Assembly: GCA_025938055.1 (NCBI GenBank)
Contig: JAICQC010000024.1
Location: 1-20,550, forward strand
From: Anaerolineales bacterium
GTDB lineage: Bacteria; Chloroflexota; Anaerolineae; Anaerolineales; Villigracilaceae
Direction: 5' to 3'
DNA: 20,550 nt
The first letter of the stretch is position 1. Every line of letters begins with the position of its first letter. Position numbers and translations under genes: made by a program. Below, in pieces: positions 14,569 through 20,550 of the stretch. The notes beneath the pieces were generated by a model, which searched no databases, was not told the origin of the DNA, and saw nothing but the letters and a program-made list of their open reading frames with translations.

Positions 14569-15635
14569 AGCGACTGTTTCAAGTAGCGGTCAAAGAATTC
14601 AATCGTCCGTTGCATGGCAATGCTGAAGCTGTGGGAAATATTGTGATTATCGCCTTCATAGAGATACAATTCCACAGGTCGATTCGCCCGCACCATTTCA
14701 TCGTGGAGCATTTGCGAGAATTGCCACGGGACGTCCGCATCCGCCGTGCCATGATGGATCTGGATCGGTCCGTTCAGGTCGCTTAGATAGCCGTTCGCTG
14801 AGATGGATCTCCAGAACTCCGGGTTTGTCTCCACGGAGCCATGTGCCTGTTCCAGAGAATACACCCATGACCCCGGTCCTGCACTCGTTTGCCTTGCGCC
14901 AGCATTCCAGCGCGTGAAGAGATCCGGGTAGCGCGCTACGACTCCCGCCCAGATCACGCCCGCTTTCACATCGCGTGTCACCACCATCGAACGCAGGGTG
15001 ATATATCCGCCCATGGAATGTCCCCACATGCCGATCCGGTTCGGGTCTGCATCGTGATGACGCTTCACGGAGGCGACAGCGTTGAGCACGTCGATAGAGT
15101 AATTTGGTTGTGTATAAACGCCGCCCGCCTGACCCTCCGACCGATCATGCCCGCGATAATCGGAGCGGAAGACGATATAGCCACTCTTGGCGATCTCGTC
15201 CACGTAGGCAATGTATCGTTCGGTTGTGCGATACACATCCGGTGGGATATAGCCGTGGTTGAAGATGATAACGGGCCAGCCCGTGGGCGGTTTTTGTCCG
15301 TTGGGGATGGTCATCAGCGCGTAGATTTTGAGTCCATCCGAAAGGTAGGAAACATAATAACGGCTGTAATTCACCCCAGGGTCCAAAACAGCCTCGATCA
15401 CAATGTCGCTGCCGGGATACTCGCGGGCGCGCATCGCATCGATCTGGAGCGGGTGCTCCGGCGCAGCCAAAGCAGCAGGCGCCTGAGCAGGAGGCTGCAC
15501 CTGGAGGGCATTCCCCGTTTGGGGTGGACCAAATAAGGCGGGTCTGAGGGGGAGTGAGGCAGGGTTCGTGGTTTCGCAAGCGTTCGGGATCAATAAGGTA
15601 AATAGTAAAAACCAGGAATAGAAGTTTCTCTTCAT
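14562..15635 (-). CDS. Exported alpha/beta hydrolase (S9/acylaminoacyl-peptidase-like)
   Basis: A 357-residue protein with an N-terminal hydrophobic signal (MKRNFYSWFLLFTLLIPNAC). Cys20 may be lipidated, but Pro at -3 makes the lipobox atypical. After a Pro/Ala-rich linker comes a prolyl-oligopeptidase-like hydrolase fold: VIIFNHGYIPP (oxyanion HG), FRSDYRGHDRSEG, nucleophile Ser207 in GHSMGGY, the acid in HHGTADADVPW and the His in GDNHNIS. These place it in the S9/dienelactone-hydrolase group, likely an extracytoplasmic peptidase or esterase. It converges on the TAP-like hydrolase with a 7-base overlap, so the pair are not cotranscribed. Only a weak ribosome site is seen. Confidence 0.88.
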   Translation of the reverse strand: MKRNFYSWFLLFTLLIPNACETTNPASLPLRPALFGPPQTGNALQVQPPAQAPAALAAPEHPLQIDAMRAREYPGSDIVIEAVLDPGVNYSRYYVSYLSDGLKIYALMTIPNGQKPPTGWPVIIFNHGYIPPDVYRTTERYIAYVDEIAKSGYIVFRSDYRGHDRSEGQAGGVYTQPNYSIDVLNAVASVKRHHDADPNRIGMWGHSMGGYITLRSMVVTRDVKAGVIWAGVVARYPDLFTRWNAGARQTSAGPGSWVYSLEQAHGSVETNPEFWRSISANGYLSDLNGPIQIHHGTADADVPWQFSQMLHDEMVRANRPVELYLYEGDNHNISHSFSIAMQRTIEFFDRYLKQSLY

Positions 15636-15783
15636 CTTGATATTCTCTACAGTTGTTAAAGTAAGTCTTCTCCGTATGTTGCGCGTGGAGAAGGAAAGAT
15701 TCAGCGTTTCAATAAACGCAAGCGCCAGTTCTTATTTTAGCACAGATGTTCTAATGAAGGGAGAATTTGATATTTATGTGGGA

Positions 15784-16788
15784 CTATCCGTCCGATGACC
15801 GATTCTTCTCGAAGATCTCGTAATATCCCTTATCCAATTCTTCATCATCGATATGAGCATATCTCTGAGTAATCTGAATGTTTTCATGTCGGGCGAGCTT
15901 CTGTGCAAGTTTGAGATTACTAGAAGAGCGTAAGATGGTGGAAACAAAATAGTGGCGGAAGGAGTGGGGAGTAATGTGTCCTTCGGCGTTGCTACCTAAT
16001 GCCTGCTGCACTCGTTCGGCAACAATATTGCGACCGGTTGTGGGCGTGATCGGTTTGATCTTTTTGCCAGTGCCTTTGTCATGCCGGGCAAAGAGGGGCA
16101 GGGCGGTGAGTTGCTTTCCAGATCCACCGTCGAGCTCGGCGCGGAGCGAAAGGTAATCTTTCAGAGCCCGCATGGAACGAGTCGTAAAGCGCACAACAGC
16201 TTGTTTGTCACCTTTACCGATGATGACAGCCCGTCCTTCATTCCAGTCGATGTCACCGCGGCGTAAGTTGCATGCCTCATGGACGCGCAGTCCAGTGTCC
16301 GCCAACGTGAGAATGAACGCCCGGTCCCGCATTGCGCGTAACCGTTCAGACTCAGATTCCGCCGGGAGGGAGGCGATATCAGACACAAAATCCAGAACAC
16401 GCTCGATATCATTCGTGGGGAATTGCGGCAGACGGATGCCAGGCTTGCGAGTACGTTGTTCGATCAGCAGGTCCATGCGAGGCAGATTTATTTCGGCTAG
16501 CCGTTCAGCTGCCAGGAACTTGAAGAAGCGCGCGATGGCGCGTACGTAGAGCTGTTCGGTGGCTGGCGCGAAGGCTTTCAGATGCATCGCAAACCTGGAA
16601 ATGTGATCTTCTGTGAGCACATCAGCAGGGGACGTCTCCGGATCGATTTTTGCTTTGACCAAAACTTTTTTGAATTCTTTCAAGGCTTTGGCATATGTAA
16701 GAGCAGTATTCTGACTGCGGGCGAGCTTTACAACATCAAGATATTCTGCGATCACAGATGCAACACTAAGGGATGCTTTTGATTCCAT
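15784..16788 (-). CDS. Tyrosine recombinase (XerC/D-like integrase)
   Basis: A 334-residue phage-integrase-family recombinase from ATG 16788. The N-terminal SAM-like core-binding domain spans about residues 10-105. The catalytic domain has Arg168 (TGLRVHEACNLRRGDID), the beta-hairpin Lys in GKGDK (192-195), His275 and Arg278 (HSFRH), His301 (ARHENIQ) and the nucleophile Tyr310 (QRYAHI), so all active-site residues are present. It cuts and joins DNA through a 3'-phosphotyrosine. A TTG six bases upstream was rejected because the -10 box lies right beside it. The gene stands alone; no excisionase, attachment site or cassette array is visible. It could be a Xer-like resolvase or a remnant of an integrated element. 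Confidence 0.92.
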   Translation of the reverse strand: MESKASLSVASVIAEYLDVVKLARSQNTALTYAKALKEFKKVLVKAKIDPETSPADVLTEDHISRFAMHLKAFAPATEQLYVRAIARFFKFLAAERLAEINLPRMDLLIEQRTRKPGIRLPQFPTNDIERVLDFVSDIASLPAESESERLRAMRDRAFILTLADTGLRVHEACNLRRGDIDWNEGRAVIIGKGDKQAVVRFTTRSMRALKDYLSLRAELDGGSGKQLTALPLFARHDKGTGKKIKPITPTTGRNIVAERVQQALGSNAEGHITPHSFRHYFVSTILRSSSNLKLAQKLARHENIQITQRYAHIDDEELDKGYYEIFEKNRSSDG

Positions 16789-16794
16789 AGGCAA

Positions 16795-16823
16795 ATCTTA
16801 TGCGAAATCTGGCTTTCTGTCAA
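16795..16823 (-). promoter_or_regulatory. Promoter giving a probably leaderless recombinase mRNA
   Basis: On the minus strand: perfect TTGACA (16818-16823), a 17-base spacer and TAAGAT (16795-16800). Only six bases separate the -10 box from ATG 16788, so transcription should start at or within a base or two of the start codon. No ribosome site is present. Confidence 0.6.
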
Positions 16824-17121
16824 TGTTTATGGTAATGTAACTTATCGAAAGCATTGTGATAGAAAAAGGCTTCTGTTAATTAGGTCCCTCCCCACTTGTA
16901 TTTTTCACTCTAAAACCGGAATCACGCGTTCCCCACCTTTAATTTGAAAAAGGGATTGCTCTTGCCATTAAACTCCTGCAAGTATGCTGAAAAAAAGTTG
17001 CCTGACATCTCCCCCACCCCACCACAGAATTCCGATCTGTCAAGGCGTAGAGCACAGCAGCGGATCGTGAATCAAAAAAATTATGTGCTACTGTGATTAG
17101 CTGCATTTAGCCATTTTGGTA
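16824..17121. other. Intergenic region between recombinase and receiver
   Basis: Together with the promoter next to it, this is a 333-base stretch without a gene. It is relatively AT-rich and I see no ORF, tRNA or attachment repeat. A weak hairpin (GCTA/TAGC, 17087-17101) followed on the minus strand by seven T (17074-17080) could end the receiver transcript. Confidence 0.4.
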
Positions 17122-17553
17122 TTAATCTAGCTCACTCAATACCACTACATAAAGACCGAGTTCGCGTATGGCTTTCATAAATTGTTTCAGGTCTACCGGT
17201 TTTCGTACATATGCGTGAGCGCCATATTTGAAACTAGCAATCATGTCTTGATCTGCGTTAGAAGACGTAAGGACAATTACGGTGAGTGAACTTGTTCTTT
17301 CATCTGTGTGGATTTGGCGCAAGACTTCCACACCATCCACTTTTGGTAATCTTAAATCCAGGAGGATCAGTTCGGGCATTTGGGTTGGGTCACGATCAGC
17401 ATATGCACCCGTGCAAAACAGGAAATCCAACGCCGCAGCACCATCCCGTACGACAACGACCTCATTGGTAATATGATACTTCTTTAGTGCATGTAGCGTT
17501 AGCGTCTCATCGTCTGGATTATCTTCTATCAAAAGAATAATTTTATCTGTCAT
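17122..17553 (-). CDS. Stand-alone receiver (Rcp1/CheY-like response regulator)
   Basis: A 143-residue single receiver: acidic pocket LIEDNPDDE, phospho-acceptor Asp66 in LILLDLRLP, switch VLTSSN, conserved Lys in RKPVDL. It is a close paralogue of the receiver at 2931-3362: same length, same start, and matching blocks such as [12 protein letters not shown] and [16 protein letters not shown]. Start 17553 has AAAGGA upstream. It lies 70 bases after the NarL-type receiver gene on the same strand, so the two may be cotranscribed and act in one phosphorelay. No kinase gene is adjacent. Confidence 0.93.
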   Translation of the reverse strand: MTDKIILLIEDNPDDETLTLHALKKYHITNEVVVVRDGAAALDFLFCTGAYADRDPTQMPELILLDLRLPKVDGVEVLRQIHTDERTSSLTVIVLTSSNADQDMIASFKYGAHAYVRKPVDLKQFMKAIRELGLYVVVLSELD

Positions 17554-17623
17554 CCTTTACGTCCTTTCCACCAGTTAGCTGACCCATTGTAAAATCTTTG
17601 GTAGAGAGCGGGTTGGTCCTAGT

Positions 17624-18067
17624 TTAGGTCGACCAACTACCCTTATCCTCCTCTTCTATATGCGGATGAATCATGCCAGCGATCTTCCGGCTAAAATATC
17701 GTTTTCCACTATAGATTGAGCGGATAGCTTCTAATAACTCTTCAGCCATCTCATCCTTAAGAACATAACCGCGTGCGCCAGCCTGCAATGCACTCTGGAT
17801 ATACTCTTTATCAGGGTAAATGGAGAGAGCCAAGACGTGAGTGTGTGTACAACATTCACAAATTTGCTTTGTTGCCTCTATTCCACTCATAAAAGGCATG
17901 GAAATATCTATGATTACTACATCAGGTTGATATGAGCGTGCCTTCGCAATGGCTTCGATCCCATTTGAGGCAGTGGCAACAACTTCAATATCTGCTACTG
18001 CTTCGAGCAAATACTGTATCCCTGAGCGAATATAGGCATGGTCATCTACAAGAAGTACACTGATCAT
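17624..18067 (-). CDS. NarL/LuxR-type receiver lacking an HTH output domain
   Basis: A 147-residue receiver of the NarL/FixJ subfamily: LLVDDHAYIRSGIQYLLEA, phospho-acceptor Asp54 in VVIIDISMPFMSGIEATK, ALSIYPDKEYIQSAL, and YVLKDE with the conserved Lys. Family members normally continue into a LuxR HTH and reach about 210 residues, but this one stops after FSRKIAGMIHPHIEEEDKGSW, and the 70 bases to the next gene cannot encode an HTH in any frame. So it is a receiver-only protein rather than a frameshifted one. Start 18067 has GGAG 5 bases upstream. It may compete for phosphate or act through protein contacts. Confidence 0.88.
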   Translation of the reverse strand: MISVLLVDDHAYIRSGIQYLLEAVADIEVVATASNGIEAIAKARSYQPDVVIIDISMPFMSGIEATKQICECCTHTHVLALSIYPDKEYIQSALQAGARGYVLKDEMAEELLEAIRSIYSGKRYFSRKIAGMIHPHIEEEDKGSWST

Positions 18068-18297
18068 GTGCGCTCCAATTGTTACAGTCGTCTTTTAAAC
18101 TCATCGGTAAGTATTCCCTCGTAATTCTTGGCTACGGTGATGAGTTTGGAAAGTTATTTTGCGAATAAGTATATAGTAATCGCCCTCTTGCCCAAAGTAG
18201 GGGAATCATCCATGCTAGACCGCGTTCAAGTCCAAGAAAGGTAAAAGGTAAATCGGCAAATTGGAGCACTTCAAATATAACAGGGTGATCTACACGC

Positions 18298-18340
18298 GAC
18301 GACAGGCTGGCAGATCAGCAGGATCTGCCAGCCTGTCGTC
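18298..18340. repeat. Perfect 19-bp inverted repeat
   Basis: GACGACAGGCTGGCAGATC (18298-18316) and its exact complement (18322-18340) are separated by five bases (AGCAG). It lies 12 bases after the stop of the lipoprotein gene but has no T run on either side, so it is not a standard intrinsic terminator. The rest of 18068-18352 holds no gene that I can see. Confidence 0.85.
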
Positions 18341-18352
18341 AGGAAGATCGAT

Positions 18353-19663
18353 TTACTTAAATTGTTTTCGGAACTGAGCCACTATGCCTTCCGTCAGCAT
18401 GTGCGACATCTGAAGAATCTCGTCGTGAACCTTATCATAGGCGGCGACATCAGCGGACCAGTCTGCATTCAACCGAGCCGAGGCTTCTTCCAGCGTCAAA
18501 TCCAAATGCGTACTCATCATGGACTGCATTTCCTCAAGTGACCAATGCTTAGGATTGGCGCTGTTCAAGAAAGCTCCAATCGCATTGGCATTATCGTACC
18601 AGCGCTTATTTGCATCCTCGAACTTGACTGTATCACCAGCTTTCGCAGCCGCGAGAAGATCAGCCGCAATCAGGATGTGGTCATTGAGCAGTGCGGTTAG
18701 TTGGTCCCCAGCCTCTTCACCGTAGAGGGGCTTTACCGCGTCTCCGATGTCAACCTGGTTTTGCAACAGACGTTGAGACGCGGCATCTGTATCAGGTAAA
18801 TCACTGGTCACACTCATAATATAGATGCGAGTCCAGGTAACGTGGTCTTCCCAGAGTGCGTCCATCGCCAGGGTGAGTCCAATCTCTTGTTGGGAGGCTT
18901 TCTGTTTGGCAAATTCTTTCGGGAATTGCTTGATAATCCCGTCGGAAATCATATCAGCCATATGCAGGATCTCGTTGTGGACTTTATCGTATGCGGTGAC
19001 ATCACCAGCCCAGTCCTCATTCAAACGGGCAGTTGCTTCCTCCAGAGTGAGGTCTAAATGATCTTTCATCATCGTCTGCATCTCGCTCAAGGGCCAGTTG
19101 TCCGGGTTGGCGCTGCTCAGGAAAGCTGCAACTTCATCTGCATTGTCGTACCAGCGCTCATTTGCGTCCTCGAACTTGGCTGTATTGCCAGCCTTCGCAG
19201 CCGCGAGAAGATCGGCTGCGATCAGGATGTGGTCATTGAGCAGTGCGGTTAGTTGGTCCCCAGCCTCTTCACCATAGAAGGGTTTTACCGCGTTTCCAAT
19301 ATCTGTCTGGTTTTGTAACAAACGCTGGGCGGCGGCATCTGCTTCGGGCAGATCAGCCAAAACCGCAATGATATAAACGCGGGTCCAGGTAACGTGCTCC
19401 TCCCAGAGCCTGCGAACCGCCTGCTGGAAGACTAGCGGATCAATTTTCTTATTTTTGCTTACAGTCTGGTCAACGTCAGGAGCGGCTACATGAGGTGAAG
19501 ACTCAGCAACGTTCAGCGTAGTTTCATGCGGGTCTATATCAGAATGAACTGGCTCGTTTACTTCCTGCACAGGAACTGGTGCTGTGCCGCAGGCAGTCAG
19601 CAATAGGGCGACAATCGCGGCGACAGCGAATGAAGCAAACACCTTTGATTGAAATAGTTTCAT
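18353..19663 (-). CDS. Lipoprotein with two copies of a helical WEEHVTWTR-type domain
   Basis: This 436-residue protein has a lysine-bearing N terminus, a hydrophobic segment and a perfect lipobox LLTAC (Cys25), then a low-complexity linker (26-78). Two copies of a roughly 173-residue all-helical domain follow (about 80-253 and 264-436), offset by 184 residues. Each begins LW-E-[ED]HVTWTR-YI and contains LLQNQ-DIG-AVKP-YGEEAGDQLTALLNDHI, a KFEDAN-RWYDNA block, a SANP--W block, HLDLTLEEA-ARLN-DW and AYDKVH-EIL. I know similar single-domain proteins from Firmicutes, often left as hypothetical or wrongly called glycosyltransferase; no function is established to my knowledge. The conserved Trp, His and Glu could suit ligand or metal binding, but that is speculation. 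AAGGA lies 9 bases before the start. Confidence 0.88.
   Translation of the reverse strand: MKLFQSKVFASFAVAAIVALLLTACGTAPVPVQEVNEPVHSDIDPHETTLNVAESSPHVAAPDVDQTVSKNKKIDPLVFQQAVRRLWEEHVTWTRVYIIAVLADLPEADAAAQRLLQNQTDIGNAVKPFYGEEAGDQLTALLNDHILIAADLLAAAKAGNTAKFEDANERWYDNADEVAAFLSSANPDNWPLSEMQTMMKDHLDLTLEEATARLNEDWAGDVTAYDKVHNEILHMADMISDGIIKQFPKEFAKQKASQQEIGLTLAMDALWEDHVTWTRIYIMSVTSDLPDTDAASQRLLQNQVDIGDAVKPLYGEEAGDQLTALLNDHILIAADLLAAAKAGDTVKFEDANKRWYDNANAIGAFLNSANPKHWSLEEMQSMMSTHLDLTLEEASARLNADWSADVAAYDKVHDEILQMSHMLTEGIVAQFRKQFK
18356..19426 (-). repeat. Intragenic tandem duplication, 552-bp period
   Basis: The two domain-coding halves of the lipoprotein gene repeat at a 552-base offset. A 53-base run (18669-18721 and 19221-19273) is identical including third codon positions, while flanking parts have diverged. 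That points to a fairly recent duplication or to gene conversion of the central part. Confidence 0.85.
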
Positions 19664-19834
19664 GGTTTATTTTCCTTTTGATTGCCGCGCCCTTGAGGGT
19701 AATGAACCTGTGTGGTACAACAAGGGTGCGGCCATGATGTTGAGAAGTCTCGGCTGTCACAGGCGCGGCGGTTGTTCAGAACTGCCGCGCCCTTAGTTTG
19801 AACGGGGACTACTTTTGATAACAATCACCTCCTT
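19664..19834 (-). promoter_or_regulatory. Structured 5' leader of the duplicated-domain lipoprotein gene
   Basis: Together with the bases up to 19980, this is a 317-base stretch without a confident gene. On the minus strand it opens with a full-length Shine-Dalgarno sequence AAGGAGGTGAT (19824-19834) that has no ATG or GTG at normal spacing. Two hairpins follow: GGCGCGGC/GCCGCGCC (19784-19791 with 19762-19769) and a 12-bp stem with one mismatch, GCCGCACCCTTG/CAAGGGCGCGGC (19721-19732 with 19684-19695). The motif AAGGGCGCGGCA occurs in both, so the first hairpin's 3' arm could pair instead with the second copy. Confidence 0.45.
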
Positions 19835-19906
19835 CAAAAAATTGTGTTTTCAAATGTCGCTTTATGCCTATTAGTATCAACAATGCAGATTATCTTACTA
19901 ATCGAA

Positions 19907-19933
19907 AGCGCCTCCAGTTTACATGGAGGCGCT
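19907..19933 (-). terminator. Probable terminator of the CopD/YtkA-like gene
   Basis: A perfect 10-bp stem AGCGCCTCCA/TGGAGGCGCT with a 7-base loop lies 47 bases after the stop at 19981. On the minus strand it is followed by TTTCGATT, a short T run, so termination may be partial. A 14-bp palindrome (GAGAATATATTCTC, 19950-19963) lies between it and the gene. Confidence 0.55.
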
Positions 19934-19980
19934 CATATTAAATGTTGAGGAGAATATATTCTCTTCGATTGCCATCTATT

Positions 19981-20550
19981 CTATGGAGAAGACGTGTTCT
20001 GAATTTCCAGCTCAAATGCCTGGCGTATATCATTAAACCCGGGTCGCCGGATAATGATCTCCAATTCCCACGGACCTGTCATCGGGAAGTAGCTGCCGCG
20101 CGCTGTATAGCGCAGATCACCGACTGAGGTGGCTTGGATCTGTTGAGTTCCCATATCCATTGCCATAGAAGTCAGGCGTAGCAAAACTTCAGGCGCAACT
20201 GCCGTGGCGCCTGGGCGTGTATCGCTGAATTCAACACCGATCTCGTTCTCGCCGCCTTGACCCGGCACAACTCGTAACAGGATATCTACGCCGTCCACGC
20301 TGGCCGTTTCAATAATCCCCTGTTCTTGGCGAGCCTGCAAGGCTTCAAAGGCTGGGGCTACGCCGGACAGAACGCCGACCGCCAGCAGGAGCAGTATGCC
20401 TAACGTTATCTCAATACGCACCGTGCGGACCAGTCCCTTCCGGGCAGTCTTTTGCGATTTCTGGAGCCGCGGAGATAAATAGAAAAGATTTACTGTACCA
20501 AGGGCAAATAGGAGAGCAAAAATTCCGGATTTGACGATCAGAGCCCATCC
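19981..20550 (-). CDS. CopD-domain membrane protein with C-terminal YtkA-like domain, N terminus outside window
   Basis: The minus-strand frame is open to the window edge, giving 189 visible residues; the internal GTG at 20421 is not the likely start. The first part has two hydrophobic helices, SGIFALLFALGTVNLF and ITLGILLLLAVGVLSG, around a basic loop (LQKSQKTARKGLVRTVRIE). This is the pattern of the last part of CopD (RL--SV--E--LG----L-----L---PPA; here GVAPA). After it, residues 70-189 form a beta-sandwich-like soluble domain (VDILLRVVPGQGGENEIGVEF, MAMDMGTQQI, YFPMTGPWELEIIIRRPG) resembling YtkA/FixH-type domains that often follow CopC-CopD in this kind of protein. The probable role is copper handling at the membrane; the Met residues near 120 (MAMDM) could bind Cu(I), which is inference. 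Confidence 0.75.
   Translation of the reverse strand, partial: GWALIVKSGIFALLFALGTVNLFYLSPRLQKSQKTARKGLVRTVRIEITLGILLLLAVGVLSGVAPAFEALQARQEQGIIETASVDGVDILLRVVPGQGGENEIGVEFSDTRPGATAVAPEVLLRLTSMAMDMGTQQIQATSVGDLRYTARGSYFPMTGPWELEIIIRRPGFNDIRQAFELEIQNTSSP

Noticed and set aside
15636..17121. Attachment sites or integron-type repeats around the tyrosine recombinase
   Set aside because: No tRNA, direct repeats or cassette-like repeats were found on either side by eye.
19660..19824. 54-codon TTG-started frame annotated as a gene
   Set aside because: The composition does not look like protein and it crosses two strong hairpins; it is kept only as an observation about the leader.
1..20550. CRISPR arrays, rRNA or tRNA genes
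   Set aside because: No regularly spaced repeats, and no recognisable tRNA or rRNA stretches. The CACCTCCTT on the plus strand at 19826-19834 is the complement of a ribosome site, not a 16S rRNA end.

Overview
The window looks like a chromosomal segment of an environmental bacterium, most likely a Chloroflexota member of the Anaerolineae type. That assignment is inference: it rests on the set of small stand-alone receivers, the hybrid kinase, lipoproteins with Thr/Pro-rich linkers, a CopD-YtkA type protein and a moderately GC-rich base composition. There is no rRNA, tRNA or CRISPR array. Both ends cut through genes.

Layout. Bases 1-4430 are signalling: the 3' part of a PAS hybrid histidine kinase, two stand-alone CheY/Rcp1-like receivers, an NAD(P)-binding NmrA-type protein, and a PAS / kinase-like dimerisation helix / LuxR-HTH fusion whose phospho-acceptor His is replaced by Asn. 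A bidirectional terminator closes this block. Bases 4476-9463, on the minus strand, form what I read as one operon: promoter, leader peptide, intrinsic terminator, a heterodimeric ABC exporter (two half-transporters), then a GNAT acetyltransferase. Bases 9553-15635 hold a class IV PLP aminotransferase, a MATE exporter behind a tandem-GGDEF protein, and two convergent secreted alpha/beta hydrolases. Bases 15784-18067 hold a tyrosine recombinase with a leaderless promoter and two more receivers. Bases 18353-20550 hold a lipoprotein made of two copies of one helical domain behind a structured leader, and the C-terminal part of a CopD/YtkA-like membrane protein.

The most interesting element is the leader of the ABC exporter (about 9200-9463). 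A consensus-like promoter is followed by a 27-codon ORF with a strong Shine-Dalgarno sequence, then an 11-bp GC-rich hairpin with a T run, then the first ABC gene. Three segments (called 1, 2 and 3 here) can pair 1:2 or 2:3, and 2:3 destroys the terminator. This is the logic of ribosome-mediated attenuation, known for the heterodimeric exporter BmrCD of Bacillus subtilis (bmrB leader), but the peptide here is one I do not recognise. It would let stalled ribosomes, for example during antibiotic stress, switch on the exporter and the acetyltransferase. 

Other points: several palindromic repeat-like elements, including one between the two ABC genes and one apparently inserted in frame in the aminotransferase; a perfect 19-bp inverted repeat after the lipoprotein gene; and three closely related receivers spread over the window. 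All calls come from reading the sequence; no database search was run.
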